A program made the translations under genes and the position numbers. This document shows, in pieces, positions 35,005 to 44,224 of a stretch of 64,000 nucleotides of DNA. The notes under the pieces are model-generated. The model was given only the letters and a program-made list of their open reading frames with translations, did not search any database and had not been told where the DNA came from. The stretch comes from Bifidobacterium miconisargentati (GTDB taxonomy: Bacteria > Actinomycetota > Actinomycetes > Actinomycetales > Bifidobacteriaceae), in contig NZ_JAHBBJ010000003.1 of the NCBI RefSeq assembly GCF_019331675.1, forward strand, positions 1 through 64,000, read 5' to 3'. The first letter of the stretch is position 1, and every line of letters begins with the position of its first letter.

Positions 35005-36403
35005 ATGACCTTCCCCATGCAGACCGGCGCGGCCGGGCAGACACAGTCGCAGGCGGCTTCGCGACCGTTGCCACCGATGCTCCCCGCACGGCTGCCGTTG
35101 ATGCGGCCGAAGCGCGGCCGATGGCTGACCGGCGTATGCAAGGGCATCGCCCTCCATCTGGGGGTGTCCGTGGCGGGGGTGCGGCTGGCGTTCGTGCTGC
35201 TGACGATGGTGTACGGGGCCGGCATCATCGGCTATGTGTTCCTGTGGATCTTCATGCCGGCAGGCGACCCGGTGGCGGCGGCCGCGGCCTCAGCGGCGTC
35301 GGTGCCGGTGGGCCAGGCGCCGCTGTCGCGCGGCAATGCGGGGCTTCCCGGCGATACGGCGGACGGCGGCGACGGCACCGCCGGCGGCACCGGAATCGTT
35401 GGCGGATGCGGTCAGACGCGCCCCCAAGCCGGCGCTGGTGGCGTTGAGCGGCGTGCTGCTCATGGGCATCGGACTGCTGTTGGTGAGCACCGGCGTGGAC
35501 AGCGCGGTGATTCTGCCGCTGCTGCTGGGTATGGCGGGCATCGCGTTGGCATGGATGAACCTCACGCCGCACGGCACGCAGCTGCTGTCCATGCTCGGCG
35601 GCATCGTGCTGGTTTTCTGCGGCTGGGCGCTGTACGTGTCCAACGTGACGTTCGTGGGATGGGGCACCTCGCCCCGACGCATCATGTTCTCGGGGTTCGT
35701 GATGCTGGTGGCTACCGTGGTGGCGGTCATGCCCTGGGCCAACGCGATGCTGCAGCAGCTCTCGCATGAGAAGGCGCTCAAGGAGCGTGAGGAGGAGCGC
35801 GCGGATATGACCGCGCACCTGCATGATGGCGTGTTGCAGACGTTGGCGTTGATCCAGCTGCATGCCAAGGAGCCGGACACCATCTTCACGCTGGCCAGGG
35901 CCCAGGAGCGCGAGCTGCGCGAATGGCTGTATCAGGAGCGCTCCGCCTCGGATCGTTCGGTGAGCGCCGGTCTCAAGAAGATCGCGGCCGAAGTGGAGGA
36001 TGGGCACGGCAAGCCCATCGAGGTGGTCATCGTGGGGGACGCCCGTCCCAGCGCCCAGACGGACGCGCTGCTGGACGCCACGCAGCAGGCGTTGGTCAAT
36101 GCCGTGACGCACGGCGGCGAGCCGATTTCGCTGTACTGCGAGGCCGGGGCCACGCTGGTGGAGGCGTTCGTGCGCGACCACGGCCCCGGTTTCGATATCG
36201 ACGCGATTCCGCCGGACCGGCTGGGCATCCGCGAATCGATCATCGGCCGTATCAAACGGCGCGGCGGTACAGTGGAGATCGTGTCCAGACCCGGCTGGGG
36301 CACCGAGGTCCGTATGCATATGCCGATCGCGCTGCACGCCACAGCGCAGTCTGCAACGCAAACCACACCGCAACCTGCGGCGCAACAAGGAGAGACAGCA
36401 TGA
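35005..36403 (+). pseudogene. PspC-domain sensor histidine kinase split by a frameshift
   Basis: Frame 1 from 35005 carries a PspC domain (KRGRWLTGVCKGIALHLGVS, then a membrane helix). From about 35390 the sensible protein continues in the next frame (PESLADAVRRAPKPALVALSG) through four transmembrane helices to a HisKA_3 segment (TAHLHDGVLQTLALIQLHA, with the phospho-acceptor His) and an HATPase domain (ALVNAVTHGGEP and VRDHGPGFDIDAIPPDRLGI). The switch is inside a GGC/ACC-rich tract between about 35300 and 35395 and needs one extra base relative to an intact gene. Possibilities are a true mutation, a sequencing error or slippage. The response regulator overlaps its stop by ATGA. Confidence 0.75.
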
Positions 36404-37110
36404 ACGAGGAGCAATCCACGAGGATTCGCGTGGCCGTGGTGGACGACCATGAGATGTTTCGCGCGGGGGTGATCGCCACGTTGCGCGATTCCTTCGACAT
36501 CGTGGGGCAGGCGGCGGACGTGCCCGGATCGGTGGCGATGATCGCCCAGACCAAGCCGCAGGTGGTGCTGCTGGACGTGCATGTGCCGGGCGGCGAGGGC
36601 GGCGGCGGGGCCGAGATCCTGCTGAAGTCGCGCCCCTACTCCCCCGATACCGTGTTCCTGGCGCTGTCCGTCTCGGATGCGCCGCAGGACGTGGGCGCGG
36701 TGATCCGGGCCGGCGCGCAGGGGTATGTGACCAAGACCATCACCGGCGCCGATCTCATCTCCTCTATCAAGCAGGTGCATGAGGGGTATGCGGTGTTCTC
36801 GCCGAAGCTGGCGGGATTCGTGCTCTCCGCGTTCCAAGGCGCGGGCGGCGGGAACGGCTTCGGTGCCGTCGGTGAGGCTGGCTCGCAGGCCGGCGGGCCG
36901 GTGCGCGACGAGGAGCTGGACCGGCTTTCCGCCCGCGAGCAGGAGGTGATGCGGCTCATTGCCCGCGGATACACCTACAAGGAGGTGGCGGCGGAGCTGT
37001 TCATTTCCATCAAGACCGTGGAGACGCATGTGAGTTCGGTGCTGCGCAAGCTGCAGCTGTCCAACCGGACCGAGCTGACGCGCTGGGCCGCCGACCGGCG
37101 CATCGCGTGA
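36400..37110 (+). CDS. NarL/LuxR-type response regulator, 236 aa
   Basis: Receiver domain (about 9-130) with the acidic pair in VAVVDDHEMFRAG, phospho-acceptor Asp in VVLLDVHVPGG and the conserved Lys in GYVTKTITG. A Gly-rich linker follows, then a LuxR HTH (about 170-232, LSAREQEVMRLIARGYTYKEVAAELFISIKTVE, given in family terms). It is coupled by ATGA overlap to the PspC kinase, whose frame is broken, so the pair may be inactive or the frameshift may be an artefact. Likely controls envelope-stress genes such as the divergent PspC gene (inference). Confidence 0.93.
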   Translation: MNEEQSTRIRVAVVDDHEMFRAGVIATLRDSFDIVGQAADVPGSVAMIAQTKPQVVLLDVHVPGGEGGGGAEILLKSRPYSPDTVFLALSVSDAPQDVGAVIRAGAQGYVTKTITGADLISSIKQVHEGYAVFSPKLAGFVLSAFQGAGGGNGFGAVGEAGSQAGGPVRDEELDRLSAREQEVMRLIARGYTYKEVAAELFISIKTVETHVSSVLRKLQLSNRTELTRWAADRRIA

Positions 37111-37159
37111 GTTCGTATGAGTTCGTATGAGCTTATGCGAGCTCACGGAAAAGAACAAC

Positions 37160-37208
37160 GGGCCTCCGCCGCGTACGACATGCGTACGGCAGCGGAGGCC
37201 CGCTTTCG
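37160..37208 (+). terminator. Bidirectional hairpin between the response regulator and galE
   Basis: GGGCCTCCGC pairs with GCGGAGGCCC, extended inward by GCGTACG/CGTACGGC. T-containing sequence (CTTTCG) follows on the plus strand and TTGTTCTTTTCC on the minus strand, so both converging genes can use it. Confidence 0.8.
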
Positions 37209-37223
37209 TCTCATCGGACGAGA

Positions 37224-38249
<1,026 letters not shown>

Positions 38250-38441
38250 GTTTCCTCCTTGAAGTATCTTGCCTTCGACTTCCTAGTGTACTACAAGAAG
38301 AAGCAAAAATGTGCGTTTTTGTCCGTTTTTGTGCGCGAATTTTCTGTTAAACGGAAATCTCACATTCATTGTGATACTTTTCGCACATTCCGCAAGGATT
38401 CGGGCTTGCGCCGGAACACGCGGCGCGAGGCGAACACAACG

Positions 38442-38476
38442 CAAAAGGGGCTCCGTCCATAACGAACGGAACCCCT
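38442..38476 (-). terminator. Probable original terminator of tRNA-Ser, now displaced
   Basis: On the minus strand AGGGGTTCCGT pairs with ACGGAGCCCCT (one G-T), followed by TTTG. It lies 7 nt outside the left att site. Before the element inserted, this hairpin would have directly followed the tRNA-Ser gene. Confidence 0.65.
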
Positions 38477-38482
38477 CGGCTT

Positions 38483-38500
38483 GCGGACAGAGCGAGATTC
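38483..38500. other. Left attachment site
   Basis: 18-bp copy of the tRNA-Ser 3' end (GCGGACAGAGCGAGATTC). Beyond it the sequence is no longer tRNA-like (CGCAACTAAACG), as expected for a displaced att site. Confidence 0.88.
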
Positions 38501-39712
38501 CGCAACTAAACGCCGAACGCCTTTATTTCCAACGGCTCCCGGACTTCCTGTTTTTCCGTACCCACCTACGTACCCACTTATCGAAGTTTTATCCCGCGTG
38601 TCGGCGCGCCGTTACGCACATAACCCATTGTAGGCCGGAAGGCGCTCGCCGCCCCTCCCTAGCCGTCGCGCAGAGGCCACGGCCAGCCGGCACCCCGTCC
38701 GTAACGATGTTACGGCCAACCATCACGGCCGGCGGCTTCTACAGGGCGACGTCAGACTCTTTCAGCAAGTAGGCAAGGCAAACGCCCATGTCGTTCAAGA
38801 CCACGGGCGTTTGCGACGCCAACCGTCAACAGGTGACGGAAAGCGTGACACGTCACGCTAATGGTTAACGGTTAACGGTGGGAACGGCGGAAACACAAGG
38901 GTTTTCACGGTTCTGAAACGTTAACGGTTAACGCTTTTCAAATCGTGGGGAGAGACCGGCACTGCGCCCGAGGAGGCCGCAGACCGGCCGGGAGGGGTCT
39001 CCCCCCGTGGGGGGGGTACACACGAACAAGCACCGTGAATGCTCCGGCGGAAACAAGGGCTTCAAGGCGTGGAATCGTTGGAAATCAGGTCGTTTCGTGC
39101 TTGGAATCTCAAATGTTTGATTTCGGCGTGCTTGCGAGCCGCCTCACCGGCGGTTCCGGTTCGGGCCGGCCGGGGTTATCCCCCACCCCTTCAACGCCCC
39201 ACTATTCCCTTTTCGTTTTCATGGTGAAGCACGCCGGCGAGCGCAATGTTTGCAATGGTTCCGGCCTTTTCGTAACGCCGGCTGAAAACGGTTCGCCGTT
39301 CGTGTCCGCCGTTCGTCGTTCGCGTCCGGCTTATGTTCTTCGGCGGGTTCCTTGCCGCTTCCGGCGGGCTTTCATCCCATGCCCCACGTCTTTGCGCGGC
39401 TGGGAAAAACAGGGGGTTCTGCCGTATGCATGATTCGACGTGCTATCCAACGGTTTCGCCGGCCCGCTTGGTGGAGTCCTCCCCCGCCCCTGTCGGCCGG
39501 CGGATACGGGAAGGCCCGGCGCGTTCGCCGTCGTGGGGCGTGTGCGTCGGGCCTTGCTCGTGGTTTTCTTTCCTCGTGGTTCCTTGTTGGATTCTTTCGG
39601 CTGGCCTGTGTTCAATCGGTTTGCCGTTTATGGCCGGCCGTCGCCGCGCGGTTTGATTGCCGCGTGTGGCAGATGCGACGGCGGGCCGGTTGTGTTCGGT
39701 TGCGGTTGGCGG
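38501..39712. other. 1.2-kb non-coding end of the element
   Basis: No frame shows a ribosome site plus a plausible protein; the longest are Arg/Pro-rich shadows. It contains a hairpin (GCAAACGCCC 38778-38787 with GGGCGTTTGC 38805-38814), the palindrome GCGTGACACGTCACGC at 38843-38858 and paired GTTAAC repeats at 38864-38933, so it may hold regulatory or origin functions. Confidence 0.6.
38843..38933. repeat. Palindrome plus two copies of GTTAACGGTTAACG
   Basis: GCGTGACACGTCACGC (38843-38858) has 7-bp arms. GTTAACGGTTAACG occurs at 38864-38877 and identically at 38920-38933, 56 bp apart; each contains two GTTAAC palindromes at 7-bp spacing. The arrangement suggests cooperative binding by an element-encoded protein (repressor, excisionase or replication initiator). 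Confidence 0.75.
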
Positions 39713-40228
39713 TCAGCGTCGGGCCTGTTCGCGTTTGACTCGTATCGCGGTTATGCCCTTCAGCAGGCTTAGCGGGCTGTCGCCGGTGGCGTGGCCTATG
39801 GCGTCGAGTTCGCCCAGACTCACGTCGCCGGCCATGATGTGCCTGTAGAGTTCGCGGGGGTCGAGTCCGGCCGTGCGCGCGGTTTCGGTTATGGTCGTGT
39901 CGCTTGTCATGATGTGCGTTATGAGCACGCTTCGCACGGCCTCCCGGTTCGGGTCGCCGCTGTCGCCGTACATGCGCCGGTTGGCCCAGCCTTTCGGGTC
40001 GGCCAGCATGGCGTCGTGTTCGAGTTCGCACATGGGGCACATGATGGCGTCGAGTCCGCTCGTGGACTGGCCGGGGTTCTCCCGACGGGGCGTGGACAGG
40101 TATTCTCCGCATAGGGCGAACGCGCCGGCCTCGTGTGATTGTCCGAACCGTACCCAGTGGAGGGTGATGGGTTCGCGTTCGCCGGCGAGCGCGGCGGCGG
40201 CTTCCATGGGCCACGTGTTGGTAATCAT
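39713..40228 (-). CDS. Unknown element protein with zinc-ribbon-like and HTH-like segments, 171 aa
   Basis: I do not recognise a family. Residues about 40-70 contain Cys in FALCGEYLST and MCPMCELEH, a possible four-residue metal cluster. The C-terminal half (about 98-165: LITHIMTSDTTITETARTAG, then LYRHIMAGDVSLGELDAIGHATG) looks like two helix-turn-helix segments, resembling transcription regulators. GGAAGGAA precedes ATG 40228. Same strand as the XRE gene upstream of it. Confidence 0.75.
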   Translation of the reverse strand: MITNTWPMEAAAALAGEREPITLHWVRFGQSHEAGAFALCGEYLSTPRRENPGQSTSGLDAIMCPMCELEHDAMLADPKGWANRRMYGDSGDPNREAVRSVLITHIMTSDTTITETARTAGLDPRELYRHIMAGDVSLGELDAIGHATGDSPLSLLKGITAIRVKREQARR

Positions 40229-40363
40229 GGTGTGTTCCTTCCCGCCGGAAGGCGTTCCCCGCTAGTATTGGGGTTGCCTTCCGGCTAATGCTTTTGGTGC
40301 AGATTGCGTTAATCGATTGGCGTCGGCCTCGGGGCGGTTCCAGCGCCTCGGGGCTTTCTCTTT

Positions 40364-40555
40364 TTATTCGGCTAGGTGTCTCAGGTCTTCGCAGCCGAGC
40401 GCGTCGGCGAGCGCTAGGGCTCTTTCTAGGGGCATGTTTCGCCAATCCTTCGCGCCGTTCTCGTAGGCGCTGATTACCGGCTGGGGTACTCCGCTGGCTT
40501 TCGCTAGTTGCGACTGCGTCCAGCCCTTCGCCTCCCTGAGTTCCTTCAAGGTCAT
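40364..40555 (-). CDS. XRE/Cro-type repressor, 63 aa
   Basis: Single helix-turn-helix domain covering nearly the whole protein: LKELREAKGWTQSQLAKASG, then VPQPVISAYENGAKDW. Typical of small phage or plasmid repressors acting as dimers. ATG 40555 is chosen for GGGAGG about 11 nt upstream; a GTG four codons earlier lies too close to it. A 19-bp perfect inverted repeat sits directly upstream, very probably its own operator. Confidence 0.9.
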   Translation of the reverse strand: MTLKELREAKGWTQSQLAKASGVPQPVISAYENGAKDWRNMPLERALALADALGCEDLRHLAE

Positions 40556-40575
40556 TGCCGTATCCACCTCCCTTC

Positions 40576-40620
40576 ATATCTACCTAACTAGATACACACT
40601 ATATCTAGTTAGGTAGATAT
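40576..40620. promoter_or_regulatory. 19-bp perfect inverted-repeat operator
   Basis: ATATCTACCTAACTAGATA (40576-40594) and its exact complement (40602-40620) flank 7 bp. Each arm is itself a TATCTA-N6-TAGATA palindrome, so two repressor dimers could bind side by side. It is upstream of the XRE gene at 40555, overlapping the likely promoter. Confidence 0.82.
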
Positions 40621-40816
40621 AAGCAAGCGTGAGGAAACACGGTGTCGCGCTCGCCGACGGACTCCCTAGTGAGTCTCTAGCGGGAAGTTAGAGCGCCCTC
40701 GCGCGCGCGACCCCCGGTTAGCGGGATACCGGGGGGAGGGGAAGAGCGGGCACGCGGGTAGTGGGCCACACCCTCTCCGCCGTCGGGATTCCACCGCCCC
40801 TCCCCTCGGGTTTCGT

Positions 40817-41491
40817 TTATTTCGCCGGCGGGTATTCGGCGCGGCAGTCGCGCAGCACGTTCATGCACTCGTGCAGCCATGCGGCCAGTTCCTCACGGCA
40901 GCAGCGTATGCAGCCGGCCATGTCGTCAAGGTCGGCAAACTCGCGGATATTGTCAGTGAAGCCCAGCGTGCATACGACGCGGTTCACGGAACCGTCGAGA
41001 GCGACGGCGAAGCGCAGCCCCATCGGTTCCAATATGGATGCGTACAGGGCCAAAGTGCCGCCGAACCACTCCCGCATACGCCCCTCGGGCCGCGTCCCGT
41101 ATGCGCCGGCTCCCGCCGTCGTCCGGTTGGCTTCGGCGGTCATGTCCGCGCTTATATGGGCCTCGGGGTGCATGGCGGATATATGCCGGGCCGTTAGCGC
41201 GCAGTCGGCCAGCCAGTCCGCCAACAGTCCCGCGCGGTTGGCGAGCGCCTTCAGCCTGTCGTCTTCTATCGTGGTGCCTTCCGGCGGCGCGGAGACTGTA
41301 AATGAGAGTACCGGGGCGTCGGGTTCGTTGTCGGCCATGGTGGCCTCGAAGGTCATTCCCCATTCGTCCAAGTCGGTCAGGAACAGGGTGCGGGCGCAGT
41401 CGTCGTTTATTATCGCGTCGTACGGGAGGGGCGGCGTGCAATAGCCGGGCGTGTGGTTCAGGGTCAGTTGCGGCGGTTCGTTCTCGTGCAT
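40817..41491 (-). CDS. Unknown element protein, 224 aa
   Basis: No family recognised. Soluble, acidic, with several Cys late in the sequence (DDMAGCIRCCREELAAWLHEC) that might bind metal or form disulfides. GAAAGGAC precedes ATG 41491. The gene upstream (41464-41610) overlaps its first 28 nt, implying coupled translation. Likely needed for element maintenance; no direct evidence. Confidence 0.75.
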   Translation of the reverse strand: MHENEPPQLTLNHTPGYCTPPLPYDAIINDDCARTLFLTDLDEWGMTFEATMADNEPDAPVLSFTVSAPPEGTTIEDDRLKALANRAGLLADWLADCALTARHISAMHPEAHISADMTAEANRTTAGAGAYGTRPEGRMREWFGGTLALYASILEPMGLRFAVALDGSVNRVVCTLGFTDNIREFADLDDMAGCIRCCREELAAWLHECMNVLRDCRAEYPPAK

Positions 41492-41610
41492 GGTGTCATG
41501 TCCTTTCGGTTCCTGTCGTGCTGTGTCTTCTCGGTGCGGGCCTTGGCTTGCCTGTAGGCCTCTATGAACGGGCTCGTGCCCTTGTACACGCGCTTACCGT
41601 TCTTCGCCAT
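41464..41610 (-). CDS. Small basic element protein, 48 aa
   Basis: Reading from ATG 41610 gives a basic peptide beginning MAKNGKRVYKGTSPF and ending with an Arg/Asn-rich tail that overlaps the next gene's start. It overlaps the preceding small gene by 17 nt. The upstream sequence GGGGCGGCG is a weak ribosome site, so translation would depend on coupling. Function unknown. Confidence 0.55.
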   Translation of the reverse strand: MAKNGKRVYKGTSPFIEAYRQAKARTEKTQHDRNRKDMTPCTRTNRRN

Positions 41611-41764
41611 CGTTCGCCGCCCCGTCTTCAATCAGTCGCGTGATGTGGTCGAGTGATTCGGCGATATCCAAGAGCGCGCACGCTATCACGCTCAGTAATT
41701 GCCGGTCGGATACCGGGCGGGCCGTTCCGGCCTCCACCCGTTTGCGTATGGTCTTGTAGTCCAT
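41594..41764 (-). CDS. Small element protein, 56 aa
   Basis: ATG 41764 is preceded by GGAAGGAA. The protein begins MDYKTIRKRVEAGTARPVSD and continues with an amphipathic helix (LLSVIACALLDIAESLDHIT). Too short for a family call; helix-rich small proteins near replication genes are sometimes regulators. It directly follows the CTATAC array. Confidence 0.65.
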   Translation of the reverse strand: MDYKTIRKRVEAGTARPVSDRQLLSVIACALLDIAESLDHITRLIEDGAANDGEER

Positions 41765-41829
41765 GTGTTCGATTCCTTCCCGCCGGCGAGCGCGACGTGT
41801 CTACCGTCGGCTTTCGCGCTCGCGGGCAA

Positions 41830-41998
41830 GGTATAGCGCTATACCGCTATACATGTTGATTTCATTGGGTTTTTGTCTCTATACCGGTTTCTATACCGCT
41901 ATACTTTTGCGGAGGTATAGAACTATACGGCGGTGCGGTATAGAGCCTGTTTTTGAGGCAGGAGTAGGGGTATAGGCGTATAGCGTTCTATACCCCCG
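41830..41998. repeat. CTATAC/GTATAG iteron-like array
   Basis: About eleven copies of CTATAC or its complement GTATAG occur in 170 bp, in both orientations, several as CTATACCGCTATAC or GCGGTATAG. It lies between the ATPase-like gene (stop at 42010) and the 56-aa gene (start at 41764). Such density in a non-coding gap fits a replication-initiator or repressor binding array. Confidence 0.8.
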
Positions 41999-42009
41999 CG
42001 AATACGTCG

Positions 42010-43398
42010 TTATGCTGACGGGAGCGCCCATAACTGTGATTGGGGACGGCCGGTGTCAGGGCCGGTCTTCTCCAATTGCCCTTCATCGAACATTCGTTGA
42101 AGGGCTGGGTATATGTTGTCCGCCAACAGTCCGGTGAACCGTTTGAGCTCCGTCCCTGTTATGCCCTCGTGTCTGCCGTCACGGTCTCGCAACTGTTTGG
42201 TGATGCGCTGGGCGTAGCGTCGGTGGTCGCGTTCGGCTTTCTCCCGTGCGGCCAGTTCTTGGGCTTCGTCCTTGGCCACGAGTTCGTCGGCGAGCGCGTC
42301 GCGGCGTTTGCCGCGTCGTTCCCTCCGGCCGGTGTTTATGCATTCCTCGCGGAACTGGCGGGAGCGTGCCGTGATGTATTTGGCGCGTTCCCAGTCGTCC
42401 ACCGTAACCTCGTATTCGTGGCCGGAGCGTTGTTCCATGACGGCGAGCACGCCGGCCACCTTGATGGAGAGGAACAGGCTGTGGCCGTCCATGCCGGCGG
42501 GCCGTGTGCCGTGAAGGCGGGCGTAGGCGTCCCTGTCCACTTCGTCCCTGACTTCGGGCGGGTACTTGAGTATCTCGAGCGGGTACGCCAGGGTGTCGTT
42601 CTCGTTGCGGTACGTCCAGTAATTGCCGTTCTGGTACAGGCCGTTCAAGGTCATGGCGTCGGGTTGTATGCCGGCGAGCGCCTTCGTGTCGAAACCGAAC
42701 GCGCCGGCCGGGCCGTCGGGGCGGGTCTCGGGCGCGTCGGGGTCTCGCGTGGTGCCCCATAGGATGCGCTGGGGAAGGCCGGTCACGTCCTCGCGTGTGA
42801 GCATGTCGGAATTGCCGGGCTGCACGCCGGTGGTCAACGCCACGCGGTATCCGTATGAGGGTACACGCAGACGTTTGGTTTCACCGACGTTCTGGCCTCC
42901 CAACGCTTCGCCGCTCCATACGCTCGTGAGCGTGCCCAAGAGGGTGCTTCCCGTCCTACCCATGGCGGCACCCAGCACGCTTACTTCGGGCACGTCCAAT
43001 AGGGCGCGGCAGTTCACGCATTTGAGCACGGTGTGTTTCGCGTCACCGGCGCCGCCGTCCACGGGCTCGCGGCGGGCGAACATGGTCGGCAGGCCTTCGC
43101 CGGATACGGGCAGCGTGGTCACGGCGTCGAGTATGTCGGGCACGAGACGGCGGGCGCAGCCCACGGCGACGCCTTTGCCATCGGAGGAACCGCCCACGAT
43201 GGCCACGAACATGTTCAGGCTGCCGTATTCGCCGCCCACGAACGCGGGAACCACGACGTTGGGCGGTATCGCCACGGACACGCGGGCCAATACGGCGGGC
43301 AGCACGGCCCACGGCGCGGCCCTCTCGCAGCGGGCCGTGTCCCGGATATGCCGCAACCGGCTGGAGGACTCCCAAAACTCGGTATCGTTCGCATACAT
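42010..43398 (-). CDS. Putative P-loop-type replication/ATPase protein of the element, 462 aa
   Basis: The N-terminal half resembles DUF3987-like helicase/primase-associated proteins of mobile elements. The P-loop candidate is VAIVGGSSDGKGVA (about residues 66-78), which fits GxxxxGK but has Gly where Ser/Thr is expected. A later region (about 340-390) is Arg/Lys/Glu-rich helix, and the C-terminus (about 410-460, TELKRFTGLLADNIYPALQRM) looks like a winged helix for DNA binding. It is bracketed by the CTATAC array. Function in replication or excision is inferred from context. Confidence 0.7.
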   Translation of the reverse strand: MYANDTEFWESSSRLRHIRDTARCERAAPWAVLPAVLARVSVAIPPNVVVPAFVGGEYGSLNMFVAIVGGSSDGKGVAVGCARRLVPDILDAVTTLPVSGEGLPTMFARREPVDGGAGDAKHTVLKCVNCRALLDVPEVSVLGAAMGRTGSTLLGTLTSVWSGEALGGQNVGETKRLRVPSYGYRVALTTGVQPGNSDMLTREDVTGLPQRILWGTTRDPDAPETRPDGPAGAFGFDTKALAGIQPDAMTLNGLYQNGNYWTYRNENDTLAYPLEILKYPPEVRDEVDRDAYARLHGTRPAGMDGHSLFLSIKVAGVLAVMEQRSGHEYEVTVDDWERAKYITARSRQFREECINTGRRERRGKRRDALADELVAKDEAQELAAREKAERDHRRYAQRITKQLRDRDGRHEGITGTELKRFTGLLADNIYPALQRMFDEGQLEKTGPDTGRPQSQLWALPSA

Positions 43399-43405
43399 CG
43401 GGGAT

Positions 43406-44011
43406 TCACCCGCCTATCACTATGGCCGCTATGGACGGCCACACGCCGCCGGCAATCATGCCCACGGCCTCGGGAACGGACAAACCGCGCTCGCCGGCTC
43501 GGGTTATCCGCGTGCGGTTGGCTTCCGCGCTTGAGGCTATGCGCCGGCGCATGTATCCGATGTCCATGCGGGAGCGTGACGGGAGTTCCCGCCGGTCTAT
43601 GAGCGTGTCGAGCCGGCCGTCGGTGCCGTCGGTCTTCAACGTCAGCGTGCGGGCCGTCGGCGTCGTGTACTGGCGTATGGTCAGCGTGCAGGCCGGCAAG
43701 AGCAGGCCCGCGTATTGGGCGAGCACGAACGCGGGCCTATCCCCCGACCATACGGACAGTGAGAACGGCAGGGGTGCCACGTGGCCCGAGTACACGGCCA
43801 AGGCTATGGTGCGGGCCGTCCGTTCGCACTGGTTGGTGACGGTAAGCCGGTAGTCGCCGAACACGTTGCCTAGGAGGAACCACGTCACGGCGTCCAATAC
43901 GTAGCCGGGCGCGTTGGCGTCGGTCATGCCGGCGGCTACGGGAGGGGTGAAAACGGTGTGCTGGGCTTGCCCCTCCGCCTCATGGCGTGGGGTTTCTTCC
44001 ATGGTGTCCAT
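43406..44011 (-). CDS. Unknown element protein, 201 aa
   Basis: No family recognised. A mixed beta-rich middle (VLDAVTWFLLGNVFGDYRLTV, RPAFVLAQYAGLLLPACTLTI) is followed by a basic C-terminal third with an Arg-rich helix and an Ile/Gly-rich end (IAGGVWPSIAAIVIGG) that may insert in the membrane. It begins 6 nt after the excisionase-like gene and ends 7 nt before the ATPase-like gene, so the three are one transcript. Confidence 0.7.
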   Translation of the reverse strand: MDTMEETPRHEAEGQAQHTVFTPPVAAGMTDANAPGYVLDAVTWFLLGNVFGDYRLTVTNQCERTARTIALAVYSGHVAPLPFSLSVWSGDRPAFVLAQYAGLLLPACTLTIRQYTTPTARTLTLKTDGTDGRLDTLIDRRELPSRSRMDIGYMRRRIASSAEANRTRITRAGERGLSVPEAVGMIAGGVWPSIAAIVIGG

Positions 44012-44017
44012 CTCGGG

Positions 44018-44224
44018 TCAGCACCCCGCGAACGCATCGAGCGACTTGGTGGTGATGAGTACGCGATTGCCCACGCGCACGGCCTTCAGCTTGCCTTCGC
44101 GCACGAGTCGCATGGTCACCCGTTCGTCCTTGAGGCCAAGTGATTCGGTCGCCGCCTTCAACGGCTCCAGTCGTTTGATGGACGTGCGCGCGCCCGCCGT
44201 GGGCATGGTTGCGTTACTATTCAT
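44018..44224 (-). CDS. Excisionase-like HTH protein, 68 aa
   Basis: A small winged-helix/MerR-like DNA-binding protein: LGLKDERVTMRLVREGKLKAVRVGNRVLI matches the recognition layout of HTH_17 excisionases. Excisionases bend DNA at att arms to drive removal of the element. AGGAG precedes ATG 44224. First gene of the transcript reading away from the integrase. Confidence 0.8.
   Translation of the reverse strand: MNSNATMPTAGARTSIKRLEPLKAATESLGLKDERVTMRLVREGKLKAVRVGNRVLITTKSLDAFAGC

Noticed and set aside
39331..39615. 94-codon Arg/Lys/Pro-rich frame on the minus strand in the element
   Set aside because: TTG start, no ribosome site, composition typical of a shadow frame in high-GC DNA.
41830..41998. 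CTATAC array as a simple AT-rich promoter
   Set aside because: Too many repeated half-sites in both orientations for chance or a single promoter.
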